A stretch of DNA of 10,818 nucleotides from Flavobacteriaceae bacterium (GTDB lineage: Bacteria; Bacteroidota; Bacteroidia; Flavobacteriales; Flavobacteriaceae), in contig JABSPN010000062.1 of assembly GCA_013214425.1 (NCBI GenBank), positions 1 through 10,818 on the forward strand, in the 5' to 3' direction. The notes under the pieces were generated by a model. It was not told the DNA's origin, made no database searches, and was given only the letters and a program-made list of their open reading frames with translations. Made by a program: the position numbers and the translations under genes. Within the stretch, counting starts at the first letter, position 1; each line of letters opens with the position of its first letter. Shown here one piece after another: positions 6,059 through 10,818 of the stretch.

Positions 6059-6062
6059 AATG

Positions 6063-6070
6063 CAAAAATA
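6063..6070 (-). promoter_or_regulatory. Putative -7 promoter element of the UbiA-like gene
   Basis: TATTTTTG on the minus strand matches TAnnTTTG exactly and ends 4 nt before the ATG at 6058, so the mRNA would have almost no leader. No clear TTTG is seen at -33. It also supports 6058 as the true start. Confidence 0.45.
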
Positions 6071-6156
6071 GTCGAATTGTTCATAAGTAATATGTTTGGT
6101 TAATATTTTGTCATTTTTAAAACAAAAACTCATTATTTCGTTACACGAGAATTGAT

Positions 6157-6164
6157 TATTTTTG
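6157..6164 (+). promoter_or_regulatory. Putative -7 promoter element of gcvP
   Basis: TATTTTTG matches TAnnTTTG exactly; an imperfect -33 word (TTTC, 6136-6139) lies 17 bp upstream. Transcription near 6168 would leave a leader of about 24 nt, too short for a glycine riboswitch. The upstream TTG at 6162 falls inside this element, arguing for the ATG at 6192 as the start. Confidence 0.5.
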
Positions 6165-6191
6165 CACGACAAATTTAGATTAAAAGTAGTT

Positions 6192-9041
<2,850 letters not shown>

Positions 9042-9061
9042 AATACAAGAAATATAATATC

Positions 9062-9094
9062 AAAAAAGGCAGCTCAAACTAAGCTGCCTTTTTA
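9062..9094 (+). terminator. Strong intrinsic terminator after gcvP
   Basis: GGCAGCT (9068-9074) and AGCTGCC (9082-9088) form a perfect stem around a 7-nt loop. The stem is extended by AAAAA/TTTTT, and the T run ends it in classic fashion. It lies about 20 bp after the gcvP stop and, given the flanking A run, may also work from the other strand. Confidence 0.92.
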
Positions 9095-9121
9095 TTAAAT
9101 GCATATTATTTCAAAAAATGG

Positions 9122-9149
9122 TTGTTTCAAATTTATAATGGTTAGATTG
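9122..9149 (+). promoter_or_regulatory. Possible promoter of the KASIII-like gene
   Basis: TTG at 9122-9124 and TAGATTG at 9143-9149 (one T short of TAnnTTTG) are 18 bp apart, with a start expected about 15-20 nt before the ATG. A TATAAT word at 9134-9139 lies between them but has no partner. Placement is weak; the gene must start a new transcript because a strong terminator lies just upstream. Confidence 0.3.
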
Positions 9150-9169
9150 CGACACCTTAACACTCACAC

Positions 9170-10231
9170 ATGTCTATAAAAATCACTGGCGTAGGATCAT
9201 ATATTCCTGAAGGTATAGAACGAAATGAAGATTTCAATAATCACCTTTTTTTACAAAAAGACGGAAGTAACTTTGAACATTCTAATGAAGTTATTATTGA
9301 AAAATTTAAAGATATAACTGGAATTGAAGAAAGAAGGTATGCTCCTAATAATCTAAACACCTCAGACTTAGGTTTTTTTGCAGCACAGAAAGCTATTGAA
9401 GATGCTACAATTGATATCGAAACCTTAGACTACATTATCGTGGCGCATAATTTTGGAGATGTAAAGTATAATGAAACACAAGGTGATACAGTGCCTAGTT
9501 TAGCCTCTCGAATCAAGCACAAACTGCGAATAAAAAATGCTAATTGTGTAGCCTATGATGTATTATTTGGTTGTCCTGGATGGATCGAAGGTGTTATCCA
9601 AGCGCAAGCATTTATCAAAGCCAGTATGGCAAAAAAATGCTTGGTTATAGGCACCGAAGCTTTATCCCGAGTTGTTGACATGCACGATAGAGATTCAATG
9701 ATTTACTCTGATGGGGCTGGAGCAGTTATTATAGAATATGATGAAAACGGCACAGGAGGTATCTTGGCACACCAAACCGCTTCTCATACGTATGACGAAG
9801 TACACTTTTTATATTTTGGAAATTCCTACAATAAGGAACTTCCTCAAAGTACTCGCTATCTAAAAATGTATGGTAGAAAAATTTATGAGTTCGCCTTGGC
9901 TAACGTACCACAAGCCATGAAAGCCTGTTTAGATAAGAGCGGCGTAGCTATTTCTGACATCAAAAAGATTTTTATCCATCAGGCAAACGAAAAAATGGAT
10001 GAAGCCATTTTAAAAAGATTTTATCGCCTTTTTAAAGAGCAAATACCTGAAAACATCATGCCTATGAGTATTCATAAACTTGGAAATAGTTCTGTTGCTA
10101 CTGTTCCAACCTTGTTTGATCTAGTGAAAAGCAATCGATTAGAAAACCATCAAATTAACAAAGGCGACATTATATTATTAGCAAGTGTAGGCGCCGGGAT
10201 GAATATCAATGCTATAGTCTATCAATATTAA
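9170..10231 (+). CDS. Beta-ketoacyl-ACP synthase III (FabH-like) family protein
   Basis: This 353-residue thiolase-fold protein has the full KASIII catalytic triad: Cys135 in DVLFGCPGWIEG, His270 in IFIHQANEKMDEA and Asn306 in HKLGNSSVATVP. The C-terminal glycine loop is ASVGAGMNINAIVYQY. The N-terminal MSIKITGVGSYIPEG opening is typical. Such enzymes condense an acyl-CoA primer with malonyl-ACP to start fatty acid or related chain synthesis. It is longer than housekeeping FabH (about 320-335) because of an insertion around residues 21-42 (DFNNHLFLQKDGSNFEHSNEVI), a feature of a KASIII-like subgroup common in Bacteroidota. Hence it may not be the main FabH, and no symbol is given. No acp, fabD or fabF is adjacent. 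Start: first ATG, closely followed by the conserved strand. Confidence 0.9.
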   Translation: MSIKITGVGSYIPEGIERNEDFNNHLFLQKDGSNFEHSNEVIIEKFKDITGIEERRYAPNNLNTSDLGFFAAQKAIEDATIDIETLDYIIVAHNFGDVKYNETQGDTVPSLASRIKHKLRIKNANCVAYDVLFGCPGWIEGVIQAQAFIKASMAKKCLVIGTEALSRVVDMHDRDSMIYSDGAGAVIIEYDENGTGGILAHQTASHTYDEVHFLYFGNSYNKELPQSTRYLKMYGRKIYEFALANVPQAMKACLDKSGVAISDIKKIFIHQANEKMDEAILKRFYRLFKEQIPENIMPMSIHKLGNSSVATVPTLFDLVKSNRLENHQINKGDIILLASVGAGMNINAIVYQY

Positions 10232-10264
10232 AAGATGCCGTCTGAAACGTGATTGTATTCTCAT

Positions 10265-10302
10265 TTTTAGCGCCCACGTGCCGCTAAAACCTCAGCGGAG
10301 GT
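10265..10302 (+). repeat. Two tandem hairpin-forming inverted repeats inside the intergenic element
   Basis: TTTTAGCG (10265-10272) pairs with CGCTAAAA (10282-10289) around a 9-nt loop that contains the palindrome CACGTG. Directly after it, ACCTC (10289-10293) pairs with GAGGT (10298-10302) around the tetraloop AGCG. This GC-richer core stands out from the surrounding AT-rich sequence. Confidence 0.6.
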
Positions 10303-10313
10303 AGAGTCAAAAT

Positions 10314-10356
10314 ATCTCAATTAGTTTATAAATCAAAATTTTGATTTAAATGAGAT
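10314..10356 (+). repeat. Long imperfect palindrome in the intergenic element
   Basis: A perfect 20-bp palindrome at 10329-10348 (TAAATCAAAA and its complement) is nested within outer arms ATCTCA (10314-10319) and TGAGAT (10351-10356). As RNA it would form a tall AT-rich hairpin; as DNA it could be a protein-binding dyad. Confidence 0.6.
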
Positions 10357-10421
10357 TCTTCACTTTTATTCAGAATTACAATTTTCAGACAGCCTCTATT
10401 ATTGAATCAAACCTCAAAAAA

Positions 10422-10818
10422 CTAAGGAATTACATTCGCTCTAATTTTCACTTGCTCTCTACCTTTTTCAGTATTCGCTACAATAGTAACTGTTTTATGC
10501 TGTTGATTAGGCTTACCCTTAGAGTTAAACTTTACAGTAAACGTTCCTTTAGCTCCAACTTGAATTGGTTCTCTTGGCCAATCATTAGCCACGGTACAAC
10601 CACAGCTTCCTTTCATACTTACAATTACTAAAGGCTTGTCACCTGTATTGGTGAATTCAAACTCGGTAGAGACCATATCGCCTTCATTGATATCACCAAA
10701 ATCGTGAATCGCCTTATTAAAAGACATTTTGGCAAAGGCCTTCTTGGCTACTTCAGCAGTTTTCAAATTTTCTTTTTCAGTGTTAACACTGGTAAATGCA
10801 GAAAAACTAATTACTCCT
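10422..10818 (-). CDS. DUF1573-domain exported protein (N-terminus beyond window edge)
   Basis: The visible 131 codons run in from the right edge. They begin GVISFSAFTSVNTEKENLKT, which looks like the end of a signal peptide with cleavage after a Ser-Ala-type site. An internal TTG at 10766 could be read as a start but would cut off this export signal. The mature part is a DUF1573 domain: FNKAIHDFGDINEGDMVSTEFEFTNTGDKPLVI, then the hallmark GSCGCT, PIQVGAKGTFTVKFNSKGKPNQQHKTVTIVANT and a last strand VKIRANV. This is an Ig-like beta fold abundant in Bacteroidota, exported to the periplasm or surface; its function is not established. It is convergent with the KASIII-like gene, with the palindrome-rich element between. 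Only the first few residues appear to be missing. Confidence 0.88.
   Translation of the reverse strand, partial: GVISFSAFTSVNTEKENLKTAEVAKKAFAKMSFNKAIHDFGDINEGDMVSTEFEFTNTGDKPLVIVSMKGSCGCTVANDWPREPIQVGAKGTFTVKFNSKGKPNQQHKTVTIVANTEKGREQVKIRANVIP

Larger units (their letters stand above)
10234..10396. mobile_element. MITE-like 163-bp element with imperfect terminal inverted repeats
   Basis: The left end (10234-10261) reads GATGCCGTCTGAAA, a 4-nt insert, then ATTGTATTCT. The reverse complement of the right end (10372-10396) reads GAGGCTGTCTGAAA, then ATTGTAATTCT. Apart from the insert and one gap, only two bases differ. The interior has no credible ORF but holds three further dyads (listed separately). 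It fills the gap between two convergent genes, where a non-coding mobile repeat or structured terminator-like element would be tolerated. No clean target-site duplication is visible: TATTA occurs near both ends but with 3 nt between it and the left repeat. An internally deleted insertion sequence is an alternative. Confidence 0.5.

Noticed and set aside
6162..6191. Alternative TTG start adding ten residues to GcvP.
   Set aside because: The TTG lies inside the -7 promoter word at 6157-6164, so it would not be in the transcript; the ATG at 6192 gives the normal family N-terminus.
6060..6191. Possible glycine riboswitch before gcvP.
   Set aside because: The likely leader is only about 24 nt, and no aptamer-like helices or tandem conserved cores are visible in the intergenic region.
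9109..9144. Imperfect direct repeat TTTCAAA..ATGGTT upstream of the KASIII-like gene.
   Set aside because: The units differ in spacing and are short words in AT-rich DNA. A binding site is possible but there is nothing to support it.
10235..10246. Exact 12-base match to the Neisseria extended DNA uptake sequence ATGCCGTCTGAA.
   Set aside because: Every other feature points to Flavobacteriaceae. The word is part of the left inverted repeat of the 10234-10396 element, and the right copy differs at two of these positions. It is most simply a coincidence within that repeat rather than an uptake signal or Neisseria DNA.
10350..10631. Plus-strand reading frame of 93 codons.
   Set aside because: It starts inside the palindromic element and lies mostly antisense to the clear DUF1573 gene; its product has no recognisable feature.

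Overview
The window looks like the chromosome of a marine-type member of the Bacteroidota, family Flavobacteriaceae. The DNA is AT-rich, starts are preceded by A-rich tracts rather than Shine-Dalgarno sequences, and several genes have the Bacteroidota-type -7 promoter word TAnnTTTG at the right distance. The gene families (GbsR/MarR regulator, TIGR01777 oxidoreductase plus SRPBCC protein, ECF sigma with a small CDKSQY-type partner, GcvP beside a UbiA-like protein, DUF1573) fit this group. Genus cannot be named from the sequence alone.

Layout. Positions 1-443 (minus) hold the N-terminal part of a glycosyltransferase that runs off the left edge. Divergent to it is a GbsR/MarR-type regulator (546-1049). 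A close-packed five-gene run follows on the plus strand (1134-4195): small membrane protein, SAM methyltransferase, second small membrane protein, TIGR01777 oxidoreductase and SRPBCC protein. Both the regulator and the five-gene run are preceded by a 24-bp palindrome of identical 9-6-9 design, the most convincing regulatory signal here. It suggests that the regulator controls itself and the operon.

Next come an ECF sigma factor (4320-4880) and its small putative anti-sigma partner (4986-5252), in which two of the three usual zinc ligands are replaced. This pair ends tail to tail, with a 4-bp stop overlap, against a minus-strand UbiA-like membrane protein (5249-6058). A plus-strand terminator-like hairpin sits inside that opposing gene. 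Divergent from the UbiA-like gene is gcvP (6192-9041), the glycine decarboxylase P protein, closed by a strong intrinsic terminator. A ketoacyl-ACP synthase III-like gene follows (9170-10231).

Between that gene and a convergent, right-edge-truncated DUF1573 lipoprotein-like or secreted protein (10422-10818) lies a 163-bp element with imperfect terminal inverted repeats and nested internal palindromes. It resembles a MITE or a structured intergenic repeat.

How the genes may work together: the methyltransferase, oxidoreductase, START-like SRPBCC protein and two integral membrane proteins could jointly make or modify a hydrophobic, membrane-associated compound under control of the GbsR/MarR regulator. 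This is inference from families and gene packing; no substrate is visible in the sequence. The glycine decarboxylase, KASIII and DUF1573 genes look like ordinary core or semi-core genes.
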